A DNA stretch of 64,000 bases from Streptomyces sindenensis (GCF_014649035.1 NZ_BMSG01000024.1:1-64000); one strand, 5' to 3'. Shown: positions 1-28,855, counted from the first letter of the stretch. Translations and numbers: made by a program. The notes: generated by a model not told the origin, from the letters alone.

Positions 1-1370
1 CGCGGGGCGAGAAGCCGCGCAAGGTCCACCGGGGCGTCGTCACCCGCGACTTCACCCCCAATGACGCCGTCAACACCGTGGCCCGGGAGATGATCGACGA
101 GGCCCGGGGAAGCCAGGGCGACCCGGCCGGCTACCAGCAGTTCCTGATGGCCCTGGCCGAGTTCTACTGCCAGGGTTACGAACCCGGCCTGGAGCACCTG
201 TTCGCCGAACCGCCCGCCTTCGTCTCGCTGCCCACCCAGCCCTTCGCCGCCCGGCACTGCTGGGTCGGCGCTCACGCGGCCCGGCAGCAGGCGGCCGCCG
301 CCGCTGCTGCCGCACCGGCCGCACCGGTCGTCCCGGTCGTCCCGGCGGCGCCGGTCGCGCCCGCCGCGCACCCGGCGCCCGCACAACGCACCACGTCCGC
401 ACCGCCGTTGCCGCAACTGACGGAGCGGCCGGTCCCGGTGGAGCCGGCGGAGCGAGCGGGCGGCACCGTGCGCCTGCTGCCGGTGGAGGCCGCCGCCGCC
501 CTGGTGGCGGCACAGGGCCAGGCCCCGGACCGGGACGCCCAGCCCCGGATATCCCTGCGCCCGCTCGCCACGGCCGGGACCCCCGCGCCCGGCCCGGTCA
601 CCCCCGACTCGCCGACCCGGGCCGCGGCCCCGGCCGCCCGTCGCGCCGCCGCGACTGTGGCCCCCGCGGGCCCGCCTGCCACCACCGCGATGCCAGCGGC
701 CGTGGTTTCCGGTGAGGTGTTGGAGCGGTTGCGGGTGAGTTTGGCGGGTGAGTTGTTCGTTGAGGTGGAGGAGGTGGATCCGGATCGTAGTTTTACGGAG
801 TTGGGTCTGGATTCTGTGGTGGGCGTGGAGTGGGTGCGTGTGGTGAATGAGGAGTTCGGTACGTCGATCGGGGCTACTCGGATTTATCAGTATCCGAATG
901 TCCGTGAGTTCGCGGCGTATGTTGCTTCTCTGGTTCCGGCGGGTGGTGGTGGAGCGGTGTCGCAGGGTGTTGCGGTCGTTTCTCGTCCGGTGCCGGAACA
1001 GCGTGTGGTTGAGCCGGTGTCTGTGGGTGTGGTTTCCGGTGAGGTGTTGGAGCGGTTGCGGGTGAGTTTGGCGGGTGAGTTGTTCGTTGAGGTGGAGGAG
1101 GTGGATCCGGATCGTAGTTTTACGGAGTTGGGTCTGGATTCTGTGGTGGGCGTGGAGTGGGTGCGTGTCGTGAATGAGGAGTTCGGTACGTCGATCGGGG
1201 CCACCCGGATCTACCAGTACCCGAACCTCCGCGAATTCGCCGCCCATGTCATCGCCGAAATTCCCCCGCCGGCGGACGACCTGGCCGAGATGCTGGCCAA
1301 GGTCTACGACGGGCAGATCGATGTCCAACAGGCCGAGGCGCGCCTGGGCATGCCGAAGACGGAGGCCTGA
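1..1370 (+). CDS. Trans-AT type PKS, 3' end: post-KS/AT linker, Ala/Pro linker, two tandem beta-branching ACPs (partial)
   Basis: The reading frame is open from base 3, so the gene starts upstream of the window. The first ~60 residues are unrecognised, then a megasynthase linker ends in the typical pattern LPTQPFAARHCW. About 150 residues of Ala/Pro-rich linker follow, then two ACP domains. Both ACPs have the pantetheine attachment site GLDS (Ser codons 813-815 and 1140-1142) and a Trp six residues later (codons 831-833 and 1158-1160). That DSx5W spacing is the known flag of ACPs that undergo HMGS-type beta-branching. Tandem near-identical ACPs are also typical of such modules. The gene ends 5 bases before the next PKS start, and the next gene's RBS GGAGG (1361-1365) lies inside its last codons. 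The PKS assignment is firm; what lies upstream is unknown. Confidence 0.93.
   Translation, partial: RGEKPRKVHRGVVTRDFTPNDAVNTVAREMIDEARGSQGDPAGYQQFLMALAEFYCQGYEPGLEHLFAEPPAFVSLPTQPFAARHCWVGAHAARQQAAAAAAAAPAAPVVPVVPAAPVAPAAHPAPAQRTTSAPPLPQLTERPVPVEPAERAGGTVRLLPVEAAAALVAAQGQAPDRDAQPRISLRPLATAGTPAPGPVTPDSPTRAAAPAARRAAATVAPAGPPATTAMPAAVVSGEVLERLRVSLAGELFVEVEEVDPDRSFTELGLDSVVGVEWVRVVNEEFGTSIGATRIYQYPNVREFAAYVASLVPAGGGGAVSQGVAVVSRPVPEQRVVEPVSVGVVSGEVLERLRVSLAGELFVEVEEVDPDRSFTELGLDSVVGVEWVRVVNEEFGTSIGATRIYQYPNLREFAAHVIAEIPPPADDLAEMLAKVYDGQIDVQQAEARLGMPKTEA
702..1200 (+). repeat. Direct duplication encoding tandem ACPs, with atypical codon use
   Basis: Bases 702-874 and 1029-1201 are copies 327 bp (109 codons) apart that differ at one base (842 against 1169). 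Past 875 they diverge mainly at synonymous positions. The block from 702 to about 1200 uses many T-ending codons (gtt, gat, cgt, ttt, tct, tat), whereas sequence before 702 and after 1200 uses almost only G/C-ending codons. I infer a recent duplication or gene conversion of an imported ACP, with a recombination junction inside the second ACP near 1201. Confidence 0.9.
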
Positions 1371-1375
1371 AGACC

Positions 1376-21528
<20,153 letters not shown>

Positions 21529-21531
21529 GTC

Positions 21532-24500
21532 ATGAGTGAGCACGTCAAGAGCAGCACCGCCGAGGTGCTGAAGCGGTCGGTGGTGACGATCCAGAACCTG
21601 CGCCACCAACTGGAGTCGACGCGCCGCGCGGCGCGGGAGCCGATCGCGGTGGTCGGCATGGCCTGCCGGTTCCCCGGCGGGTGCGACACCCCTGAGCAGT
21701 TCTGGCAGTTCGTGCGTGCGGGCGGCGTCGGCGTCCGGGACGTCCCGGAGGACCGGTGGCCGGTACAGGACCACTACGACCCGGTGCCCGGCACGCCCGG
21801 CAAGATGTACCTCCGGCGCAGCAACTTCCTCGAACGCGACGTCGCGTCCTTCGACGCCCGGTTCTTCAGGATCTCCCCCGTGGAGGCCAACTCCATGGAT
21901 CCCCAGCAGCGCCAGTTGCTGGAGATCAGCTGGGAGGCGTTGGAAAACGCCGGGCAGAACCCCGAGGAGCTGCGCGGCAGTTCCACCGGGGTCTTCGTCG
22001 GGATATCCAGCAACTCCGAGTACGCCCAGCTCGTCCGCGACTCCACCGAGGCCAACGAGTACATCGGCACCGGCACCACCTCCAGCATCGCCTCCGGGCG
22101 GGTGTCGTACGCGTTCGGGTGGAACGGGCCCGCGCTCTCCGTGGACACCGCCTGCTCCTCGTCGCTGGTGGGCGCGCAGCTCGCGGTGGAGTCGCTGCGC
22201 CGCGGGGACTGCGACATGGCGCTCGCCGGGGGCGTCAGCATGATGCTCTCGCCCGGGGTGATGGCCTCGCTGTGCGCGATGAACGCCCTGGCGCCCGACG
22301 GGCGGTCCAAGCCCTTCGACGCCGCCGCCGACGGCTACGGCCGAGGTGAGGGCGCCGGCATGGTGGTCCTCAAGCGGCTCTCCGACGCGCAGCGCGACGG
22401 CGACACCGTCTACGCCGTGATCCGCGGCGGCGCAGTCAACAACGACGGCGAGAGCAGCGGCCTCACCAAGCCCAACGGCCGCGCCCAGCAGGCCGTGCTG
22501 GCCCGCGCGCTGGACAACGCGCGGATCGACGCCGACGCCGTCGACTACCTGGAGACCCACGGCACCGGCACCCTCCTCGGCGACCCCATCGAGATCGACG
22601 CGGTGCGGCGGGTCTACGGCGGCTCCTCCCGCAAGCTGACGCTCGGCGCGGTGAAGGCGAACATCGGCCATCTGGAAGCCGGAGCGGGCATCGCCAGCCT
22701 GATCAAGGCCGTGCTCTGCCTGCACCACGAGCAGATCCCGCCGATCGCCGGACTCGGCACCCTCAACCCGCGCATCGAGCCGCTGAGCGACTCCTTCGAC
22801 TTCCCGAAGGAACCCAAGCCGTGGCCCGCCACCGCGGACCGGCCCCGCTACGCGGCCGTCAGCTCCTTCGGGTTCAGCGGCACCAACGCGCACCTGATCG
22901 TCGAGGAGGCCCCGCGCACCCGCCCCGAGGCGCCCGCCGCCGGGGCCGGGCGGCCGGCCGCGTCGCTTCTCACCCTCAGCGCAGCCGACGAAGAGCGCCT
23001 GATCCAGCAGATCCGCGACTTCGACGCCCACCTCGCCGCCCGGCCCGAGGTCCCCTTCGAGGACGTCTGCTACACCGCCAACGCCTGCCGCGCGGCCTTC
23101 ACCCACCGGGCGGTCTTCCTCGGTGACGGCGCCGAAGCCGTCCGGGAGACGTTCCGCGAGGTGCTGGCGGCGTACGACGAGAAGAAGACGCTCTATTCGG
23201 ACACCACGGAGATCCTCGGCAGCAGCCACGGACGGGACCGCTGGAACGCCAAGCGGACCCTGTTCACCACGCACGCCGGGGGCCGTGCGTTCGCCGCGCT
23301 GACCGACGAGAAGATCCAGCCCAAGCTGGCGTTCCTGTTCGCCGGAGTCTCCGGCGACACCGCCCGCACCCTCGCCGCGGCCCGCTCCCTGGCCGCGCGT
23401 TTCCCCGTCTTCCGTGCCGCGCTGACGGAGTGCCTGACCCTGTTCGAGGGTGAACTCGGGCCGCAGGGCGAAGCGTTCACCGCCGAGGACACCACGCCCG
23501 CCGACTCCCGGGCGACGCGCGCGTGGCTCTTCGCCTCCGAGTACGCACTGAGCCGGCTGCTCGCCTCCTACGGTGTGCGGCCCGAGATCACCTTCGGGGA
23601 GCGGACCGGCTCCCTCGTCGCGGCCGTCGTCTCCGGGGTGCTCGGTCTGGAGGCCGCCGTCCGCCACCACACGGCACTCGAAGCCGCCCGGTGCGCCGGT
23701 GAAACCGTCCACCACGCCCGGGTGGTGCTCGGGGCCGAGGCATTCGACGGCGTACTGCGCGACTGGCAGGGCCACGTCCACCTCTCCGCCGTGTACGGGC
23801 CGGACGAGCGGATCGTCTCCGGCGAGCCGGACGCCCTGCAGATGGTGTCCGAGGCGCTGACCGCCGCGGGCGCCGCCGTCACCGGGGAACCCGACGGCGA
23901 CTGGCCCTCCGACGCCTACCGGGCCGGCGCCGAGACCTGGCGGCGTGCCGTCCGGGACGAGGAGTACCGGCAGCCGGCCAGCCGGTACCAGTCCGCCCAG
24001 ACCCTGCGCACCAGCCACAACCCGGACGAGCTGCGCGCCGAGTTCCTCGACCACACCCTGACCGCGCCCGTCCGTTACGAGGAGGGTCTGGAGGAGCTGT
24101 ACGAGCAGGGCTACCGCTTCTTCGTCGAACTGGGCGCCGGACCCGCCGCCGGCGTCCTGGAGCGCGAGGACGTGGTGGTGCTGCGCCCGGCCGAGGACGC
24201 CGAGCCGCTGGAGTCCCTGCTGCGGGTGCTCGCCCAGCTCTCCTGCCTCGGCTCGTCCCTGACCTGGCGCGACCACTACGACGGGCAGGGCCGGCGCAAG
24301 GTGATGCTGCCGAACCACCCCTTCGAACCCACCCGCCACTGGCTGGCCCGCACCGACGCCGGCCAGGCCGCCGAGGGCCTCACAGCCCGGCTCGCCGGCG
24401 GCCTCAGCCGCGACGGTCTCCATGCGCTCCCGCTGGACCTGCCGATCCCGTCCAGGCAGTACCTGTACACGTTCGGGCACCGCAACTTTCCCGAGCTCGC

Positions 24501-26457
24501 GGACAACTCCGGTGTCGTGCACGTGGGGTACTACCTGGAGATGCTGTGTGCCGTGATGGCCGAGCAGCACGGCGACGGGGCCTGCCACGTACGCCAGATG
24601 AGGTTCGACGCGCCGGTCGTCGTGGCGGCGGAGGAGATCAAGGAGCTCCTCCTGGTCCTGGACCCGCAGGGCGACGGCTCCTATGCCTTCGCCTTCCACA
24701 GTCGCGAATCGGCCGCCGCTCGCTGGACCCGGCATGTGCACGGCACCGTCGCCGCGCACACCGCCGCCGCCGCCGACGGGCCGCTCGACGTGCCCGCCCT
24801 GCGGCGGGCCGGAACGCGGCACGTGGACCGCGAGGAGTTCTACCGGCCGCTGGAAGGCGACCGGGGCTTCTTCTTCGGTCCCGCCGTGCGCTTCGTGGAC
24901 GAGGCCTGGTGGACCGGTGACACCGAGATCCTGGTGGGCTTCGCCGGACCCGCGGACGGCTCGCCGGTCGACCGCTACGCGCTGGGCTTCCACCCCGGCG
25001 TCCTCGACAGTTGCGCGCAGAGCTGCAACTACGCGGTGCTGGAGCGGTCCGCGGCCGGACAGAAGTACATGGTCGCGTCCCTGGACGACGTGGTGCTGCG
25101 CCCCCGCGGCGCGGACGGGAGCGCGCTCTTCGCGTCCGTGTCCGTGCCCGACTTCGACCGGGAGAAGGGCGAGGCCGCCGGCGCGATCCGGCTGGTCGAC
25201 GGCGCCGGGGAACCGGTGGTCTCGATCGGGAGCATCCGGCTCAAGGAGTTCGACGAGGAGCGGATCGGCGCGTTCAAGGCCATGATGGACGCCGCCGCCC
25301 TCGAACGGGACGGCGTGGACCGGGACTTCTACCAGCGCTACCACCAGGCCGGTGTCGAACGCAAGCGGGAGATGGTGGTCGAGTACCTCAGCCGCCTGCT
25401 CGCCCACATCCTGGAGATGGAGCCGGAGGAGGTGAAGCCCGAGGACTCCATGGAGTCGTTCGGCCTGGACTCCATGACCGGACTGCGGTTCTTCAACAAG
25501 ACCGGCACGCTGCTGTCGGTGGACATCTCCTTCGCCGACATGGTGTCCAGCGGGACCCTCGGCGGCCTCGCCGACAACGTGATGGACCTGATGGTCGGCG
25601 GTGCCGGCAAGCTGCGCGAGGCCCAGACCAAGCCGTACGACACCGATCTCACGCCCGGCCACTGGGTGTACAAGCACCGGCCCAGGCCGGAGGCGAAGGT
25701 CAGGCTGTTCTGCTTCCCCAACGGCTACCGCAACGCCGACCTGTTCGACTCCTGGCAGGAGCGGCTCGGCCCCGAGATCGACGTGTGCGCGGTGATGTTG
25801 CCCGGGATGGACACCCACCGCCTCGACGAGCGGTCACCGGCCGACATCGAGGACTTCATGAAGACCATGGAGCGGGTCGTGGACCCGGACCTGCTGGACA
25901 TCCCCTGCGCCACCTTCGGCCACAGCTGGGGCGCGCTGTTCTCCTTCCGGCTCGCCTACCGGCTGGGTCTCAACCCCCGCGCGAAGCTCGTGAAGGCGTT
26001 CGTCTCGGGCTTCGCGGCCCCCGTCACCAAGAACCCCAGCATCCAGGACGTCCTGGACCAGCTGGCCAAGCACGGCATGACCCGGATCCCCGGCTACGAG
26101 GAGATCCGGCAGGACCAGGAGAGCCTGGACGCCGTGGTCCGGGCCTACGAGACCGCCTGGGGCTACGGAGAGATGGAGACCAGGGCGACGCTGCCGCAGC
26201 TCCTCGCGGCGTGCACGCTGATCGACCGCTACGAGCACACCCCGCAGGAGGTCTTCGCCACCCCCATCACCGCCTTCCACGGGGTGGACGACTGGGTGGC
26301 ATCGGAGGAGTCGAAGCTGTGGGAGCGGCTGACCACCGGCCCCTTCGTTCTGCACACCATGGCCGGTGACCACCAGTTCATCGATGCGCACCAGTCGCAG
26401 CGCAGGCTGCTCGGTCTGATCCGTGAGGAACTGATGGGTGCGGTGGACCCGTCGTGA
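21532..26457 (+). CDS. Terminal PKS module: coiled-coil dock-KS-AT0-DH-like-ACP-TE
   Basis: 1641 residues. A charged, probably helical docking segment (~10-35) precedes KS6 (~37-460, Cys208, motif VVGMACRFPGG) of the type found with cis-AT PKSs. An AT-fold region (~600-930) keeps flanking AT signatures but has GERTG (689-693) for GHSxG: the nucleophilic Ser is Arg and its His is Glu. A hot-dog DH-like region (~963-1243) lacks the N-terminal catalytic His (LADNSG) but keeps DSCAQ. Then an ACP (Ser1314, GLDSM) and a C-terminal alpha/beta-hydrolase (~1382-1640) with GHSWG (Ser1465), an Asp near 1586 and His1614. The TE resembles type II thioesterases (VRLFCFPNG start). I infer chain release or editing here. 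ATG 21532 lies 3 nt after the upstream stop. Confidence 0.93.
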   Translation: MSEHVKSSTAEVLKRSVVTIQNLRHQLESTRRAAREPIAVVGMACRFPGGCDTPEQFWQFVRAGGVGVRDVPEDRWPVQDHYDPVPGTPGKMYLRRSNFLERDVASFDARFFRISPVEANSMDPQQRQLLEISWEALENAGQNPEELRGSSTGVFVGISSNSEYAQLVRDSTEANEYIGTGTTSSIASGRVSYAFGWNGPALSVDTACSSSLVGAQLAVESLRRGDCDMALAGGVSMMLSPGVMASLCAMNALAPDGRSKPFDAAADGYGRGEGAGMVVLKRLSDAQRDGDTVYAVIRGGAVNNDGESSGLTKPNGRAQQAVLARALDNARIDADAVDYLETHGTGTLLGDPIEIDAVRRVYGGSSRKLTLGAVKANIGHLEAGAGIASLIKAVLCLHHEQIPPIAGLGTLNPRIEPLSDSFDFPKEPKPWPATADRPRYAAVSSFGFSGTNAHLIVEEAPRTRPEAPAAGAGRPAASLLTLSAADEERLIQQIRDFDAHLAARPEVPFEDVCYTANACRAAFTHRAVFLGDGAEAVRETFREVLAAYDEKKTLYSDTTEILGSSHGRDRWNAKRTLFTTHAGGRAFAALTDEKIQPKLAFLFAGVSGDTARTLAAARSLAARFPVFRAALTECLTLFEGELGPQGEAFTAEDTTPADSRATRAWLFASEYALSRLLASYGVRPEITFGERTGSLVAAVVSGVLGLEAAVRHHTALEAARCAGETVHHARVVLGAEAFDGVLRDWQGHVHLSAVYGPDERIVSGEPDALQMVSEALTAAGAAVTGEPDGDWPSDAYRAGAETWRRAVRDEEYRQPASRYQSAQTLRTSHNPDELRAEFLDHTLTAPVRYEEGLEELYEQGYRFFVELGAGPAAGVLEREDVVVLRPAEDAEPLESLLRVLAQLSCLGSSLTWRDHYDGQGRRKVMLPNHPFEPTRHWLARTDAGQAAEGLTARLAGGLSRDGLHALPLDLPIPSRQYLYTFGHRNFPELADNSGVVHVGYYLEMLCAVMAEQHGDGACHVRQMRFDAPVVVAAEEIKELLLVLDPQGDGSYAFAFHSRESAAARWTRHVHGTVAAHTAAAADGPLDVPALRRAGTRHVDREEFYRPLEGDRGFFFGPAVRFVDEAWWTGDTEILVGFAGPADGSPVDRYALGFHPGVLDSCAQSCNYAVLERSAAGQKYMVASLDDVVLRPRGADGSALFASVSVPDFDREKGEAAGAIRLVDGAGEPVVSIGSIRLKEFDEERIGAFKAMMDAAALERDGVDRDFYQRYHQAGVERKREMVVEYLSRLLAHILEMEPEEVKPEDSMESFGLDSMTGLRFFNKTGTLLSVDISFADMVSSGTLGGLADNVMDLMVGGAGKLREAQTKPYDTDLTPGHWVYKHRPRPEAKVRLFCFPNGYRNADLFDSWQERLGPEIDVCAVMLPGMDTHRLDERSPADIEDFMKTMERVVDPDLLDIPCATFGHSWGALFSFRLAYRLGLNPRAKLVKAFVSGFAAPVTKNPSIQDVLDQLAKHGMTRIPGYEEIRQDQESLDAVVRAYETAWGYGEMETRATLPQLLAACTLIDRYEHTPQEVFATPITAFHGVDDWVASEESKLWERLTTGPFVLHTMAGDHQFIDAHQSQRRLLGLIREELMGAVDPS

Positions 26458-26483
26458 GTGGTGTCAACACAAGGAGAAGCGGA

Positions 26484-27749
26484 ATGGAACGGCGTGCGGC
26501 GGGCATCGAGGCCGTCAACTTCTACGGCGGATCGGCATATCTGGACGTCGGAACCCTCGCCCGTTACCGGGGACTGGACAACGAGCGGTTCGGCAACCTG
26601 CTCATGCTGGAGAAGTCGGTGGCGATGCCTTTCGAGGACCCGGTCTCCTTCGCGGTCAACGCCGCCAAGCCGATCGTCGACGCGCTCAGCGAGGCGGAGC
26701 GCGACAGCATCGAGATGCTGATCACCTGCACCGAGTCCGGTATCGACTTCGGCAAGTCCCTCAGCACCTATGTGCACGACTACCTGGGGCTGAGCCGTAG
26801 CTGCCGGCTGTTCGAGGTCAAGAACGCCTGCTTCTCGGGGACCGCCGGCTTCCAGAACGCGGTGAACTTCGTGCTCGCCCAGGTCTCGCCGGGCGCCAAG
26901 GTACTGGTGGTCACCACCGACATCGCGCGCTTCAAGGCGACCGAGGGCGGGGCGGGACTGGAGGAGGACTGGCTGTTCGCGGAGCCCACCGGCGGCGCGG
27001 GCGCCATGGCGATGCTGGTCAGCGACACCCCGCACATCTTCAGCGTCGACATCGGAGCCAACGGCTCCCACGGCTACGAGGTGATGGACACCTGCCGCCC
27101 CGTACCGGACAGCGAGGCGGGCAGCGCCGACCTGTCGCTGATGTCCTACCTCGACTGCTGCGAGGCGGCGTACCGGGACTACGAGCGGAAGGTGGAAGAC
27201 GTCGACTACGCCACCACCTTCGACTACCTCGCCTTCCACACCCCGTTCGGCGGCATGATCAAGGGCGCGCACCGCACCATGATGCGCCGGGTGTGCAAGG
27301 CCAAGGGCCCGGCCATCGCGGCCGACTTCCAGCAGCGGGTCGTGCCGGGCCTCACCTACTGCCAGCGGGTGGGGAACATCTTCGGCGGCACCGTCTTCCT
27401 CAGCATCCTCTCCACCATCGCCCACGCGGACCTCTCCGCACCCAGGCGTCTGGGGGTCTTCTCCTACGGCTCGGGCTGCTGCTCGGAGTTCTACAGCGGT
27501 GTCGTCACCGCGGAGAGCCGGCGCCGGGTGGAGGCGATCGACGTCGAGAGCATCCTGCGGGGCCGCCACGGGCTGACCATCGACCAGTACCTCCAGCTGA
27601 TGAAGGAGAGCGAGGTCATCGAGTTCGGCACCCGCGACGTCGAGCTGCGGCTGGACGTCATCCCCGAGGTGCTGGACAACATCTCCGGCACCAACCGCCT
27701 GGTGCTGAGCCGTGTGGACGACTACCACCGGGAGTACCAGTGGGTGTGA
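26484..27749 (+). CDS. HMG-CoA synthase-like beta-branching enzyme (HMGS)
   Basis: A 421-residue HMGS homologue. In beta-branching it condenses an acetyl (or propionyl) unit from a donor ACP onto the beta-keto group of the ACP-bound polyketide. The catalytic triad is visible: Glu84 (CTESG), Cys116 (KNACFSG) and His252 (AFHTPFGG). The ATG is chosen because a perfect AAGGAG lies at 26471-26476, 7 nt upstream; an in-frame GTG at 26454 would overlap the PKS stop but has no RBS. The adjacent ECH, free ACP and W-flagged tandem ACPs support the polyketide role over primary mevalonate metabolism. Confidence 0.95.
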   Translation: MERRAAGIEAVNFYGGSAYLDVGTLARYRGLDNERFGNLLMLEKSVAMPFEDPVSFAVNAAKPIVDALSEAERDSIEMLITCTESGIDFGKSLSTYVHDYLGLSRSCRLFEVKNACFSGTAGFQNAVNFVLAQVSPGAKVLVVTTDIARFKATEGGAGLEEDWLFAEPTGGAGAMAMLVSDTPHIFSVDIGANGSHGYEVMDTCRPVPDSEAGSADLSLMSYLDCCEAAYRDYERKVEDVDYATTFDYLAFHTPFGGMIKGAHRTMMRRVCKAKGPAIAADFQQRVVPGLTYCQRVGNIFGGTVFLSILSTIAHADLSAPRRLGVFSYGSGCCSEFYSGVVTAESRRRVEAIDVESILRGRHGLTIDQYLQLMKESEVIEFGTRDVELRLDVIPEVLDNISGTNRLVLSRVDDYHREYQWV

Positions 27750-28501
27750 GCGACGCCGTCACGTTGTCGGAACCCCGGCCGGGGGTCGCGCTGGTCACCA
27801 TGGAGGACCGCGAGCACAAGAACACGTTCACCGACGCCCTCCAGGTGGGGCTGGGCGAGGTCTTCCAGGAGGTCGCCGCCGACGAGCGGTACAAGACGGC
27901 CGTCCTGACCGGCTACGGCTCGTTCTTCTGCTCCGGCGGCACGCGGGACGCCCTGTTGAACATCCAGGCGGGCGGGGCGACCTTCCAGGTCGAGGACCGT
28001 CCCAACGTGTACTCGCTGCCGTTGGACTGCCCGGTCCCCGTCATCTCGGCGATGCAGGGCCACGCCATCGGCGGCGGGCTGTCGATGGGCCTCTTCGCGG
28101 ACCTCGTGGTCCTCTCCCGGGAGAGCGTCTACACCGCCAACTTCATGAAGTACGGCTTCACGCCGGGCTTCGGCTCGACCCGGGTGTTCCCGGAGAAGCT
28201 CGGCACGGCCCTGGGCGGCGAGCTGCTGCTGACGGGACGCACCTTCCGTGGTGCCGAACTCGCCGAGCGGGGCGTGCCGTTCCCGGTGCTGCCGCGCAAG
28301 GACGTGCTGCCGACGGCCCTGGCCCAGGCGGAGAACCTGGCGGAGAAGCCGCGCACCTCGCTGGTGATGCTCAAGGCGCATCTGACCCGTCGCCTGCGGG
28401 CGGAACTGCCCGGCGTCATCGAGGAGGAACTGGCCATGCACGAGGTGACCTTCCACCAACCCGAGGTCAAGAGCCTGCTCATGAGCCGCTACGGCACCTG
28501 A
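27746..28501 (+). CDS. Enoyl-CoA hydratase/isomerase homologue, ECH2-type decarboxylase of beta-branching
   Basis: A 251-residue crotonase-fold protein. The oxyanion-hole region (FFCSGGTRD) and GHAIGGGLSMGLFADLV helix are recognisable. The segment FMKYGFTPGFGSTRVFPEKLG resembles that of PksI-type ECH2 enzymes, which decarboxylate the 3-methylglutaconyl-ACP made after HMGS and ECH1. The start is GTG 27746, overlapping the HMGS stop; GTG 27740, two codons earlier, is equally possible. No ECH1 (dehydrating) partner is seen in the window. A large hairpin follows before the next gene. The ECH2 sub-assignment rests on motif memory, not an alignment. Confidence 0.88.
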   Translation: MSDAVTLSEPRPGVALVTMEDREHKNTFTDALQVGLGEVFQEVAADERYKTAVLTGYGSFFCSGGTRDALLNIQAGGATFQVEDRPNVYSLPLDCPVPVISAMQGHAIGGGLSMGLFADLVVLSRESVYTANFMKYGFTPGFGSTRVFPEKLGTALGGELLLTGRTFRGAELAERGVPFPVLPRKDVLPTALAQAENLAEKPRTSLVMLKAHLTRRLRAELPGVIEEELAMHEVTFHQPEVKSLLMSRYGT

Positions 28502-28521
28502 GCGGCGCCGGGACCCCTTTA

Positions 28522-28572
28522 CCGGCGTGCCCGCCCGCCCGCTCCCCGTGAGCGGGCGGGCGGGCACGCCGG
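28522..28572 (+). terminator. Perfect 22-bp stem, 7-nt loop hairpin inside the beta-branching operon
   Basis: Arms 28522-28543 and 28551-28572 are exact reverse complements, with loop ccccgtg at 28544-28550. The stem is almost all G/C and has no T tract after it. It lies between the ECH2 stop and the ACP RBS, in a run of otherwise tightly packed genes. It could act as a rho-independent-like terminator or attenuator, or as an RNA stability element setting ACP/FabG levels. Confidence 0.8.
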
Positions 28573-28609
28573 ACCATCGCACCAGGAAATCGCACGAGGA
28601 AAGAAGAAC

Positions 28610-28855
28610 ATGACCGAGGACGAGATCTTCACCACCCTGACCGGCGTCTTCCAGGAGATCATCGAGGACGTGGACGTCAAGGCCATCACCCGCGAGGACA
28701 GCCTGCGCGACCTGGGCGCCAACTCGATCGACCGGGCCGAGATCATCACGGACACCCTGGAGCAGGTCGGCGTCACCATACCGATGGTGAAGTTCGCCGA
28801 CGCCCGGAACATCGGCGACATCGTCTCCGTGATCGCCGCAGGGGCCCGCTCGTGA
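28610..28855 (+). CDS. Free-standing acyl carrier protein (donor ACP of the HMGS cassette)
   Basis: An 81-residue ACP with phosphopantetheine Ser39 in GANSIDRAEI. Discrete ACPs of this class (AcpK/LnmL-like) carry the malonyl-derived acetyl or propionyl group used by the HMGS. The sequence differs clearly from the integral ACPs and lacks the Trp flag, fitting a donor rather than an acceptor role. ATG 28610 follows GAGGAAAG (28596-28603) by about 6 nt. Its stop overlaps the GTG of the reductase as GTGA, so the two are probably coupled. The HMGS-donor role is inferred from the neighbours. Confidence 0.92.
   Translation: MTEDEIFTTLTGVFQEIIEDVDVKAITREDSLRDLGANSIDRAEIITDTLEQVGVTIPMVKFADARNIGDIVSVIAAGARS

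Noticed and set aside
26454..26483. GTG 26454 as the HMGS start
   Set aside because: It overlaps the PKS stop but has no RBS, while ATG 26484 has AAGGAG at ideal spacing.
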